64,000 nt of DNA from Fibrobacter sp. UBA4297. Its GTDB lineage: Bacteria; Fibrobacterota; Fibrobacteria; Fibrobacterales; Fibrobacteraceae. How positions within the stretch are numbered: position 1 is the stretch's first letter; each line of letters opens with the position of its first letter. This document shows positions 53,946-62,513 of the stretch, piece by piece. The stretch is from contig NZ_DGUZ01000021.1 of assembly GCF_002394865.1 (NCBI RefSeq), positions 174,814-238,813 on the forward strand. Direction: 5' to 3'. Below the pieces are notes generated by a model. That model had not been told where the DNA came from. It did not search any database and worked only from the letters and a program-made list of their open reading frames with translations. The position numbers and the translations under genes are program-made.

Positions 53946-55382
53946 ATGGAAACACTCAATTCCATTCTCGATGCTATCGATGGGTACGTCTGGGGCGTTC
54001 CCCTCATTGTCATCATCCTCTTTGTAGGTATCCTCCTCACCATTCGTCTCGGCTGTCTGCAGGTCATGAACTTGCACAACGCGCTCCGCTTCATGGCGCA
54101 CAGCGAAAAAGACGGCGCAGGCGAAGTATCCAGCTTCGGAGCGCTCTGCACGGCTCTCGCCGCCACAATCGGTACGGGTAACATCGTCGGTGTGGCAACC
54201 GCAATCGGCACCGGTGGCCCTGGCGCCCTTTTCTGGATGGAAGTCGCCGCATTCCTCGGCATGGCAACAAAGTACGCCGAAGGTTTGCTCGCCGTCAAGT
54301 ACCGCACAGTCGATAAGGAAGGCAAGGTTCTCGGCGGTCCGTTCTATTACATTGAAACGGGTATCAAGGAACGCTTTGGCTGGAACATGAAATGGCTCGC
54401 CGTGATCTTTGCCATTTTCGGTATGTGCGCAGGCCTCCTCGGCATTGGCACCATCACGCAGGTCAACGGCATCACGAGCGCTATGGCTCGCCTCACCCCG
54501 AACGCAGCTGAATTTGTCAACATCGGCGGAAACTCCGTGAGCGTCACGACCGCTATTGCAGGCCTCATCGTCACGATTTTTGCAGCAACCGTCATCATCG
54601 GCGGTCTCAAGCGCATTGCAAAAGTTTCGATGTACATTGTCCCCATCATGGCAATCATCTACATCATTGCCTGCATTCTCCTTTTGCTCCTCAACTTCTC
54701 GCACATTTCTTCTGCCATCGAAACGATTGTGAAGGCAGCGTTTAATCCGTCTGCAGTCACCGGCGGCGTTGTCGGTTCCATCTTTATTGCAATGCAGAAA
54801 GGTATCGCCCGCGGTATCTTTAGTAACGAAGCGGGTCTCGGTTCTGCACCGATTGCAGCAGCCGCCGCAAAGACAAAGGAACCTGTACGTCAGGGTCTCG
54901 TCTGCATGACGGGTACGTTCTTCGATACGATTATCATTTGTACGATGACCGGCCTTGCCATTGTGGTCTCGGGTGCTTGGGATCCGAAGCTCGGACTCGA
55001 AGGCGTGAACATCACGATGGAAGCATTCTCCCGCGGCCTTGCCATTATCCCGGGCGGCGCAGTAATTGCTCCATACTTCCTTGCCACGGCTCTCGTGTTC
55101 TTTGCTTTCACGACAATTCTCGGCTGGGCCTACTACTCTGAAAAGTGCTTGCAGTACTTGATTGGTCGCAGGGACAAGAAGGCAATACTCACCTACCGTT
55201 GGCTCTACATCTTCGCGATTTTCGTTGGACCATACCTCACGGTAAGCGCGGTCTGGACAAGCGCAGACATCTTCAACGGCTTGATGGCATTCCCGAACCT
55301 CATTGCACTAATCCTTCTCTCTGGAATCGTGGCAAACGAAACAAAGACGTTCCTCGCCAAGTTCAAGGGAGATAAAGAGTAG
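53946..55382 (+). CDS. Alanine/glycine:cation symporter family protein
   Basis: The 478-residue membrane protein has about 11 hydrophobic helices and the AGCS signature ALAATIGTGNIVGVATAIG (about residues 62-80), followed by GGPGALFWMEVAAFLGMATKYAE. A second landmark is ARGIFSNEAGLGSAPIAAAA (about residue 285). The family imports alanine or glycine with sodium. It follows fabV by about 43 bases and is ended by a terminator at 55432. Confidence 0.93.
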   Translation: METLNSILDAIDGYVWGVPLIVIILFVGILLTIRLGCLQVMNLHNALRFMAHSEKDGAGEVSSFGALCTALAATIGTGNIVGVATAIGTGGPGALFWMEVAAFLGMATKYAEGLLAVKYRTVDKEGKVLGGPFYYIETGIKERFGWNMKWLAVIFAIFGMCAGLLGIGTITQVNGITSAMARLTPNAAEFVNIGGNSVSVTTAIAGLIVTIFAATVIIGGLKRIAKVSMYIVPIMAIIYIIACILLLLLNFSHISSAIETIVKAAFNPSAVTGGVVGSIFIAMQKGIARGIFSNEAGLGSAPIAAAAAKTKEPVRQGLVCMTGTFFDTIIICTMTGLAIVVSGAWDPKLGLEGVNITMEAFSRGLAIIPGGAVIAPYFLATALVFFAFTTILGWAYYSEKCLQYLIGRRDKKAILTYRWLYIFAIFVGPYLTVSAVWTSADIFNGLMAFPNLIALILLSGIVANETKTFLAKFKGDKE

Positions 55383-55431
55383 TCATTGGTCTTTAGTCAA
55401 TAGTTATTGATTATTAGACGCTAATATGATG
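55383..55431. repeat. GTCATTGGTCTTTAGTC-type repeat
   Basis: A tract of GTCATTGGTCTTTAGTCAATAG directly after the symporter stop, matching similar tracts at 33811 and 34340. Further on a degraded CTTCGCTCAGGAT unit lies at 55590-55616. Confidence 0.6.
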
Positions 55432-55455
55432 GCCCGCGAAAGCGGGCTTTCATTT
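55432..55455 (+). terminator. Intrinsic terminator after the symporter gene
   Basis: GCCCGC and GCGGGC pair around GAAA and are followed by TTTCATTTT. Confidence 0.85.
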
Positions 55456-55621
55456 TATAAGCAAAACAAATCCACGAAATATCCAGTTTTTTCTTGTAAC
55501 TAGACATGACTGGATGGGGCTACGCCCCTACTCCTTGGCTCGGTTATAAAAAAGAGTTTACTCATTTTTGCAACACTCGCCTTCTGAGTAGTATTCGCTT
55601 CGCTCAGGATAACGAAGCATG

Positions 55622-55653
55622 CAAAAAGACCTCCTATGCGGGAGGTCTTTTTA
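55622..55653. terminator. Terminator of the poly-serine lipoprotein gene
   Basis: AAAAAGACCTCC and GGGAGGTCTTTTT pair; it can end transcription from either side, and is closest to the minus-strand gene at 55676. Confidence 0.85.
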
Positions 55654-55675
55654 AATTCGTTTCTAAGCTATTTGA

Positions 55676-56917
55676 TTAGTAAGCAATCTGGCACTTTGCA
55701 GCAAGATCAAGACCAACCACAATTGCGCTCTTATTCATCGTGTTTTCCACAGGGATAGAAAGCGTTGCAGAGTAATCAGCCTTAGAAGATTGCGTACCGA
55801 CCGTAATCGTAACAGGGCCACCAGCATCATCGCATCTCAAGGTGCAAGTACCTGTATTAGTGCCACCATGCCAACCAGACGGCAAGTCAAGCACCAAAGT
55901 CGATTCACCCTTCGGCAATTCAATCTTCGTATTCTGTTCTGTGAGAATGTAGTCCGGATCGGTTGCATCCACGGAAACGACCGTATCGCACTGGACTTGT
56001 TGTTCCGTATTGTCGTTGTTGGCTACAGTCACAATCGGAGCTGCGGCCTGATTCTTAGCGGCAAAAGCCTGAGTAGCCTTAGTCGAAGTAGTAGGATCTG
56101 CAACAGCGCCAGCCCATGTATAGCTCACGATATCTGCACCCACAGAAGAGCAACCCGTGACATTCCACACGGCGCCAACGCTAACATCCGGATTCTTTTC
56201 TTCGGCAGCGCACTTACAACCCGTAATCGGGGCACCGTTTATCTGCACTGGCTCGCAGGTGAGGTTATGCACAACGCCAGTTGCCGTGGTAATCTGGAGA
56301 GTTGCAGAGTGCTTTCCGGAAGTTGCATAGCTCACGACATGTGTACGACCGTTCATACCGGTTTCCGTTGCTGTAGGAACGGATGCATCTGCGGTTGTCC
56401 ACACGAACTTTGACTTAAGCATTGTGGCAGGATCAAGACCCGCACCACGTTCAAAGGTCCAATTCACATTATCACCTCTTTCATAAGAGGCTTTAGCCGG
56501 CATACATTTTCCAGCATCATTACCCGGCACAACAGTCGGAGCACTGCTAGACGACGAATAAATGAAAACCGGACCGCTATTGCTTGATGAAGAAACTACA
56601 GGGGCATCAGCAGAAGACGACGTGTTAATAATAATCACCTGGCTAGAAGAAGATAGCCTCGAATAGTTTTGAGAACTCGATGATCTCGGCGGCCTCGGAG
56701 TTGTTGCAGAAGAAGAAGAGCTCTTTGCAACCACACATTCCGGGCAATACGTTCTAAATGCGCCCACATCAATACCATAAGTCGGGTCAGATGGATCCGT
56801 ATAAGCCATCACAGAATCCGAATTGGGATCTACCTTAACAATTTCACCATCGCCACAAGCCCAAAAACCTGTAGCAACACCGAATGCAATCATTCCAGCA
56901 TAAAACTTTCTATTCAT
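55676..56917 (-). CDS. Poly-serine lipoprotein, PKD-like domains
   Basis: The ATG at 56917 has an AGAGG site and gives a signal peptide with lipobox (TGFWAC, Cys21). The 413-residue protein then has a serine-rich linker (SSSSS and SSSSQ blocks, residues about 65-130), and two or more Ig/PKD-like beta-sandwiches (KFVWTTADAS; DIVSYTWAGA) with several cysteines that could pair. The end is AAKCQIAY. It resembles the gene at 57080 in layout: lipoprotein signal, serine linker, beta-sandwiches, and a CQI tail. A role at the cell surface is likely; the ligand is unknown. Confidence 0.75.
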   Translation of the reverse strand: MNRKFYAGMIAFGVATGFWACGDGEIVKVDPNSDSVMAYTDPSDPTYGIDVGAFRTYCPECVVAKSSSSSATTPRPPRSSSSQNYSRLSSSSQVIIINTSSSADAPVVSSSSNSGPVFIYSSSSSAPTVVPGNDAGKCMPAKASYERGDNVNWTFERGAGLDPATMLKSKFVWTTADASVPTATETGMNGRTHVVSYATSGKHSATLQITTATGVVHNLTCEPVQINGAPITGCKCAAEEKNPDVSVGAVWNVTGCSSVGADIVSYTWAGAVADPTTSTKATQAFAAKNQAAAPIVTVANNDNTEQQVQCDTVVSVDATDPDYILTEQNTKIELPKGESTLVLDLPSGWHGGTNTGTCTLRCDDAGGPVTITVGTQSSKADYSATLSIPVENTMNKSAIVVGLDLAAKCQIAY

Positions 56918-57000
56918 AAAAAACCTCTTAGACGAAAAATAAATTAAATCGTGCCAATAAGCAAACACTGTAAGCGTTTTTTATTGAGGAAATTCACAAA

Positions 57001-57036
57001 AAAGCGCCCCGAACACGAGGCTCGGAGCGTTTGTAA
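57001..57036 (-). terminator. Intrinsic terminator of the second poly-serine lipoprotein gene
   Basis: On the minus strand CGCTCCGA and TTCGGGGCG pair (one G-T) with a loop of about eight bases and a T-run. Confidence 0.75.
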
Positions 57037-57079
57037 AGTTAATTATACAAGAAATTGTATTTTATAGGATTTTTTAAGA

Positions 57080-58339
57080 TCAGTATATTTGGCATGCCGG
57101 GTCATAGGGATCCGCCACACAGTCTATAGGTTTCTTATAACTAGACGAACTTGAATCCGAATTTTCATCCGAGGACGAGGAACTTTCCTCAGGCAATTCT
57201 TCGGACGAAGAACTTTCCGGCAAGGCCTCTACACGGAGGAGTGGATCCGAATCGTTTTCATCCAGCTCATTGTATTCACAGGTAACAGTCTGCGTTCCCC
57301 AAGTTGCCATAGGAGCTCTGTCACCAGTCATATCTCCCGGTTGAGAGTACCTTACGGCAATCTTTGTAGAACCGCTTCCTTTTTTCTGGCCATCGATGAG
57401 TTCAGCAGAAGCATCTCCCAAAGTCATCCAGTTGTGCGTTCCTTCAAGTACAGTGCCTTCGGCATCCACAATTGACCATTCCACCGTTTCACCTGCAGGT
57501 ATCACACGCTTGCTAACAGCGCAATAGCCCTTCACCACGGCCTTGGAAGAAGACGAGGATTCCGGTTCAGACGAAGACGAGGATTCTTCTTCCGAAGAAG
57601 AGCTTTCTTCGACTTCAACCTTATAGACGCGGAAATCATCATCACAATCGATTTTTTTCTCAGCAAATGTAAGTTCCGGACCAAACTTTTGTCCGACGGA
57701 AGAATACTTCACCTTGATGCTAGGCGTACCATTGCCCGAAAGTTTTCCGTCGACAAGGCCCGCACTGACCTCATCGGATACTTCCCACACGAAATTTCCT
57801 TTTTCCAAGGAGCCTTCATCCGGGAGGTAGCTCCATGTCACCACGTCACCGATATAGACCTTTTCGGGTCTGTCCAAAATGCACTTGCCAGAAACCGGCA
57901 ACGGCTTGCTAGAACTAGACGATACACTGCTAGACGAGGCAGAAGTTGATGTAGAGCTGCTAGAACCCTTAACGGAACTAGAAGATGTCGTCCCACCTTT
58001 GGAACTGCTAGAATTTGCAGAAGTCGAACTAGAAGAATTCGAGGTCTTGCCACTTGAAGAACTCTTGTTATCGGCTTTTTTAGAGCTGCTGCTCCTCATC
58101 CGTTCAATTTCGCAACCGTTCTTGTGACCTTCCTTGCTATCGCAGTATTCCAAAAAAGACTTCAAAAACTCATTTGCATTATCATTGTAGTCTTTTTTTG
58201 ACGTGTCAAGTTTATCTTTAATATCCTTCAGCGCAATTTCATCTTTGTCTTCTACATAATTGATACTTCCTTCGCCACAAGCCCAAAGGATTATCGCCGC
58301 AGAAGTAAACAATAAAGGTAATATCTTTTTCCTATCCAT
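57080..58339 (-). CDS. Poly-serine lipoprotein with beta-sandwich repeats
   Basis: The ATG at 58339 lies after a GGGGA site; the GTG at 58351 is judged spurious. The 419-residue protein has a signal peptide and lipobox (ILWAC, Cys21), a helical stretch, a long serine linker (residues about 85-145), and two similar beta-sandwich units, each followed by a second Ser/Glu linker (VEESSSSEEESSSSS). The two units share CILDRPEKVYIGDVVTWS- and CAVSKRVIPAGETVEWS-type openings, so they are internal duplicates. The end DPACQIY resembles that of its neighbour. No function is proposed beyond a surface role. It follows mlaF on the same strand. Confidence 0.75.
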   Translation of the reverse strand: MDRKKILPLLFTSAAIILWACGEGSINYVEDKDEIALKDIKDKLDTSKKDYNDNANEFLKSFLEYCDSKEGHKNGCEIERMRSSSSKKADNKSSSSGKTSNSSSSTSANSSSSKGGTTSSSSVKGSSSSTSTSASSSSVSSSSSKPLPVSGKCILDRPEKVYIGDVVTWSYLPDEGSLEKGNFVWEVSDEVSAGLVDGKLSGNGTPSIKVKYSSVGQKFGPELTFAEKKIDCDDDFRVYKVEVEESSSSEEESSSSSEPESSSSSKAVVKGYCAVSKRVIPAGETVEWSIVDAEGTVLEGTHNWMTLGDASAELIDGQKKGSGSTKIAVRYSQPGDMTGDRAPMATWGTQTVTCEYNELDENDSDPLLRVEALPESSSSEELPEESSSSSDENSDSSSSSYKKPIDCVADPYDPACQIY

Positions 58340-58360
58340 AATTTTCCCCACTCTTTAAAT

Positions 58361-59155
58361 CTATTCCTGATTTTCCCCATCCACCGAAATTTTACGTTGT
58401 CCCGTAATAAACTGGTGCACATACGGGTTGCTTGTATTCTTGATTTCATCGACCGTGCCAACTTCGATAATGCGCCCATTATAAAGCATGGCGATTCGGT
58501 CCGCGACCTTAAAGGCACTAACCATGTCATGCGTCACCACGACAGAGGTCACTCCGAGCTTGCTCTGCATATCGAGAATAAGGTCGTTGATGACATCACT
58601 CGTAATCGGGTCAAGGCCCGTCGTCGGTTCATCGTACAAAAGAATTTCAGGGTTCAGCGCAATCGCTCTTGCAAGCGCCACGCGCTTACGCATACCACCC
58701 GAAAGTTCAGACGGCATCTTTGTACGGAAAGACGGCACGAGGTTTATCATCTGGAGTTTTTCCGTCACGACATTCTGAATTTCTGATTCAGACATTTCCG
58801 GGTGGTGTTCACGGAGCGCAAAGGCGATATTTTCGCCCGTGTTCATAGAGTCGAACAAGGCGCCCATTTGGAACAACATCCCCATTTTGCGACGGATTGT
58901 GCGCGTATCGAAGAACTTGGGCGTACTGATAGTCACGCCATCGACAGTCACTTCGCCGCCATCCGGCTGCAAAAGTCCAATCATGTGCTTCAAGATAACG
59001 GACTTACCACCACCGGACTTACCGATAATCACCATGGTTTCGCCACGGCGGATATCGAGATTCACATCTTCTAGAACCGTCTGAGGGCCAAAGGACTTCT
59101 TAAGCCCCTTGAGTCGAATTGCAATGTCATTCGGATCAATTTTTACATTCGGCAT
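58361..59155 (-). CDS. mlaF: MlaF-like ABC transporter ATP-binding protein
   Basis: The 264-residue protein has Walker A GKSGGGKS (about residues 44-51), the ABC signature LSGGMRKRVALARA (about residue 150), Walker B ILLYDEPTTGLDP (about residue 170) and the switch histidine region VVTHDM. The sequence resembles MlaF/Ttg2A, the ATPase that powers phospholipid movement between the membranes. It follows mlaE by ten bases. The usual partner mlaD, a periplasmic lipid-binding protein, is not next to them: downstream lie the poly-serine lipoproteins. Confidence 0.9.
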   Translation of the reverse strand: MPNVKIDPNDIAIRLKGLKKSFGPQTVLEDVNLDIRRGETMVIIGKSGGGKSVILKHMIGLLQPDGGEVTVDGVTISTPKFFDTRTIRRKMGMLFQMGALFDSMNTGENIAFALREHHPEMSESEIQNVVTEKLQMINLVPSFRTKMPSELSGGMRKRVALARAIALNPEILLYDEPTTGLDPITSDVINDLILDMQSKLGVTSVVVTHDMVSAFKVADRIAMLYNGRIIEVGTVDEIKNTSNPYVHQFITGQRKISVDGENQE

Positions 59156-59165
59156 AGCTCAACCT

Positions 59166-59948
59166 CTAGAAGAACAAGAACGCATCAAGAATAAAGTCAG
59201 AAATCAAAATCATAAGGCAACTAGAAACCACAACGCTCATCGTTGCAAGGCCCACGCCATGTGCCCCCGGCTTGGAGTGCGTTCCGTGATAGTAGGCAAG
59301 AACAAAGATGATCGTTCCAAAAACAACCGACTTGATAATCCCCGTCCACAAATCCAAATTTTCAAACAGGTACTGCATACCGGTCGAATAGGTGTAGGTC
59401 GTGATATCCAAGGCAAGCACACAGACAATCCAGCCGCCAATCAACGCTAGCGCATTAGAGATGGCTGTCAAGCACGGAATCATCGTCAAGAAAGCAAACA
59501 GTCTCGGCATCGCAAGGTAGCGGTACGGGTCAAGCCCGAGCACCACGTATGCGGAGAGTTCTTCTTTCTCTTTCATGGAGCCGATTTCAGCAGCGACTGC
59601 ACTCCCTACGCGTCCCGAAAGCACGATGGCCGTAAGGAGCGGTCCAAGCTCGATGAGCACCATTTTGCAGGCGGCGGTCCCCACAAACTTGTCGGAAACG
59701 AGATTGTGGAATTCGAACTCGGCCATGATAGTTGCGACCATGCCGGTAAAGATGGACGTCACGAACAAAAGCGGGAGCGAGGAGACTCCTACAGAAATCA
59801 TCTCCTTCACAACCAGAGCCGGGTTCTTGTGTACATAGCGGAACTGCTTGAGCGTGATAAACAGAATACAAATGCACTCGCCCACAGCGGCGACTGCATC
59901 GACAATCTTTTGCCCTATCCAATTTATCGGTCTCAAAATCAGCGTCAT
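59166..59948 (-). CDS. mlaE: MlaE-like ABC transporter permease
   Basis: The 260-residue membrane protein has about five to six helices and the MlaE-family pattern, with GPLLTAIVLSGRVGSAVAAE (about residue 101) and RYLAMPRLFAFLTMIPCLT (about residue 145). MlaE and MlaF form the core of the lipid-transport complex in the inner membrane. It starts ten bases after dnaB and is followed by mlaF, so the three are probably one operon. Confidence 0.92.
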   Translation of the reverse strand: MTLILRPINWIGQKIVDAVAAVGECICILFITLKQFRYVHKNPALVVKEMISVGVSSLPLLFVTSIFTGMVATIMAEFEFHNLVSDKFVGTAACKMVLIELGPLLTAIVLSGRVGSAVAAEIGSMKEKEELSAYVVLGLDPYRYLAMPRLFAFLTMIPCLTAISNALALIGGWIVCVLALDITTYTYSTGMQYLFENLDLWTGIIKSVVFGTIIFVLAYYHGTHSKPGAHGVGLATMSVVVSSCLMILISDFILDAFLFF

Positions 59949-59957
59949 TGCACATCC

Positions 59958-61385
59958 TTAAAAACTGCCAAAGTCGGCAACCTGCGGTCCACCGCCTTCG
60001 TCATCAGAACCATACTGGTAATCTTCGTCGCCACCTTCCATGCCTTGCTGTTCGGTAGCATCGTAGAACGTCGTGTATTCGGGCACGAAGCTCATGTCGA
60101 TATCTTTTACGGAACCGTTACGGTGCTTAGCCACAATGAGCGTTGCCTTGTAGCGGTCTTCGTCCTTATGCGTCTGCACGAACGGGCGTTCCACAAACCA
60201 CACCATGTCGGCGTCCTGTTCGATAGAACCGGATTCACGCAAGTCCGAAAGCTGCGGGCGTTCACGGCCTTTTTCTTCGACCTTACGGCTGAGCTGAGCG
60301 AGTGCAATGACCGGAATGCTCAGTTCCTTCGCCAAGATCTTGAGGCCACGGGAAATCGCACCGATGGCGACGGCGCGGTTTTCTTCCTTGCCGGTTTTCA
60401 TCAACTGCAAGTAGTCGATGATGAGGAGGTCGAGGTGGCCCTTGTGTTTGAGCTGACGCGCCTTGCTCATGAGTTCCATGATGCCGAGGTCTGCATTGTC
60501 ATCGACAAAAAGCGGAGCCTGGTTAATCGGTGTGACAGCAGCAATAATCTTCTTGATTTCGTCAGAGCTGAGCTTACCGTTGCGGAGCCTACTCTGGTCC
60601 ACTTGCGCCTGCGAACAGAGTAGACGCTGGGCAAGCTGGATGCCATCCATTTCCAAGCTGAAGAAGGCGACGTTCTTGCCGTAGCGAATGGCGGCGTTTG
60701 CGGCAACCGTCATAGCGAAAGAAGTCTTGCCGACACCCGGACGGGCAGCGAGAATAATCAAATCGGAATTCTGGAGACCGTTCGTGAGTTCGTCGAGTTC
60801 CGTAATGCCTGTAGGTACGCCTGTAATACCGCCATCACGACGGTTATTGATGCGTTCCAAAAGTGGCGCCACAAAGTTGTCGATAGACTTGAGGGTGTTG
60901 CGCACCTGGTTATCGGCAATTGCAAAGATATCGCGTTCGGCATCTTGAAGCACATTGTCCGGAGTCGAAGCCGGGTCCATCGCCTGGCGGATTATTTCAG
61001 ATGACGTGCGGATTAGCTTGCGGAGTACCGCCTTGCTGCGGAGGTGTTCCAACTGCCACGGGACATTCGCCGACGATGCGACGGATTCCATCAATTCAAA
61101 GATGTATTCACGGCCACCGACAAGGTCGAGCTTGCCCATCTTTGTGAGTTCCGCCGAAAGCGTCACGGGATCGATGGGAGTCACCGCCTTGTTCAAACTG
61201 CAAAGCGCGTTCCAAATCAACTGATGACGTTCCATGTAGAAAAAGTCATCGTCACTGATGGCCATCACCGCGGTGCCCATCACTTCGGGGTCACGCAAAA
61301 TACCGCCCAAGAGGCAACGTTCCGCCTCGACATCGGCGGGCATTTGGCGACCTTCAAACGACTTGGAATTATTTTCTTCTGACAT
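59958..61385 (-). CDS. dnaB: Replicative DNA helicase
   Basis: The 475-residue protein has the DnaB N-terminal domain (about 15-115, PADVEAERCLLGGIL), the linker, and the RecA-type core with Walker A AARPGVGKTSFAM (about residue 215), Walker B LLIIDYLQLM (about residue 320), and the arginine-finger region QLSRKVEEKGRERPQLSDLR. It unwinds DNA at the replication fork as a hexamer. A glycine- and aspartate-rich tail (EGGDEDYQYG) closes it. It is the first gene of a unit with mlaE and mlaF. Confidence 0.97.
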   Translation of the reverse strand: MSEENNSKSFEGRQMPADVEAERCLLGGILRDPEVMGTAVMAISDDDFFYMERHQLIWNALCSLNKAVTPIDPVTLSAELTKMGKLDLVGGREYIFELMESVASSANVPWQLEHLRSKAVLRKLIRTSSEIIRQAMDPASTPDNVLQDAERDIFAIADNQVRNTLKSIDNFVAPLLERINNRRDGGITGVPTGITELDELTNGLQNSDLIILAARPGVGKTSFAMTVAANAAIRYGKNVAFFSLEMDGIQLAQRLLCSQAQVDQSRLRNGKLSSDEIKKIIAAVTPINQAPLFVDDNADLGIMELMSKARQLKHKGHLDLLIIDYLQLMKTGKEENRAVAIGAISRGLKILAKELSIPVIALAQLSRKVEEKGRERPQLSDLRESGSIEQDADMVWFVERPFVQTHKDEDRYKATLIVAKHRNGSVKDIDMSFVPEYTTFYDATEQQGMEGGDEDYQYGSDDEGGGPQVADFGSF

Positions 61386-61465
61386 AACTATACCGATTTA
61401 AATATACAATAAAAATTTACATGGGATTTTGAGGATAGCACAAAAGCGGGGGAAAACGTGCCATA

Positions 61466-61550
61466 AAAAGGAGATGCCCCATCAAGTGGGGCATGACAAT
61501 ATGATTGCGAGTGTGTACGCCGGCCCCGGCACTACGGCCGGGGAGACATA
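61466..61550. repeat. Two REP-like elements upstream of dnaB and after the UDG-like gene
   Basis: GGAGATGCCCCATCAAGTGG...ATGACAAT (61466-61500) and a second hairpin with CCGGCCCCGG...CCGGGGAG (61512-61550). Both have the outline of the family at 29050. Confidence 0.65.
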
Positions 61551-61556
61551 GCGCGG

Positions 61557-62504
61557 CTACTTGGCGGCGGTGAAAAGGCCGCTACGCGGAATATGGACCT
61601 TCCACGTAAGCCATTTAAGTTGCTTGTCCGTCGTCATCGCGTAAGCATCAACAAGCGAAACCGTCTTTGTGCCGTTGAAATCAAGCGCTGTTCCTGCGAA
61701 ATCGTTGAAGTTTTTGCCCTTGCTGAACACGTCATAGAAAAGCGGTTCGCTAAAGGTAATCATGATTTCAGGTGCAATAAAGGAAAGTTCCTTTGTTAGC
61801 ATTCGACGGAGCGAGGCGAGCAGGATCGGAGATAGTGCTCGCGGAGCATCCTTGTAGAAATACGTAACGCCAAGTGAATCCGGGGCGTAACCGAGGCTTC
61901 CGAACAAACGCACAAGCATCTCGCCAGTCGGAGACTGGAAGAAATTGCGGCCGGTTTCGCCGGGCTTCGGAGCGGCAAGGAGAATCAGAAGGCGCGGGTG
62001 TTCCGGGCCTTCGTAGCGAACAACGTTCGCGGCACGCGCGTAAAGTGCGTCGGTCTTGAGAGCATCGTAGAAGGCGCCGATGGAATCGGCGAGTTCGTAC
62101 GCGGCAGTCGTTTTCTTGACGGCGCGCGGGGCAATGGTGAGGCCTGCATCGAGCTTTGGCGCCGGGGCCGGACGCGGAGCCGGCGCGGATGGCGCGGGAG
62201 CGCCAAATGCAGACTGCTGAAAAGCGGGCTGCGCCTGATTTGCAAACGGTGCGGGGTTTGAAGGGAACGGTGACTGTTGCGGAATCGGAGCAGGATTCGC
62301 GGGAGCCGAATGCTGCGGGAATGGCGCCGGATTCGCCGGGCGCATTTGCGGCATCGGATTTGCCGGACGCAGAGCCCCTGCAGGAACGGCGGGCTTTTTA
62401 CGGGTCAACGTCCACGGTTCATCGAGGAGCAAATCCTCCTCGCCCATGTCCATTTGGCCTTGCAGATATTTGCGAAGTTCGCTAAAATCAAATTCTTCGG
62501 GCAT
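61557..62504 (-). CDS. Proline-rich protein with a uracil-DNA-glycosylase-like C-terminal domain
   Basis: The 315-residue protein has an N-terminal acidic stretch, then a Pro/Ala-rich linker (about residues 38-115), and a C-terminal domain of about 180 residues. That domain resembles a divergent family 4 uracil-DNA-glycosylase: an opening HPRLLILLAAPKPGE, then FQSPTGEMLVRLFGSLGY, then a helix-strand LSFIAPEIMITFSEPLFY where family 4 proteins have RPKVIVALG, and a final helix. The four-cysteine Fe-S site of true family 4 enzymes is absent, so activity is doubtful. It starts nine bases after coaBC and may share its transcript. Confidence 0.6.
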   Translation of the reverse strand: MPEEFDFSELRKYLQGQMDMGEEDLLLDEPWTLTRKKPAVPAGALRPANPMPQMRPANPAPFPQHSAPANPAPIPQQSPFPSNPAPFANQAQPAFQQSAFGAPAPSAPAPRPAPAPKLDAGLTIAPRAVKKTTAAYELADSIGAFYDALKTDALYARAANVVRYEGPEHPRLLILLAAPKPGETGRNFFQSPTGEMLVRLFGSLGYAPDSLGVTYFYKDAPRALSPILLASLRRMLTKELSFIAPEIMITFSEPLFYDVFSKGKNFNDFAGTALDFNGTKTVSLVDAYAMTTDKQLKWLTWKVHIPRSGLFTAAK

Positions 62505-62513
62505 ACCGTTCCT

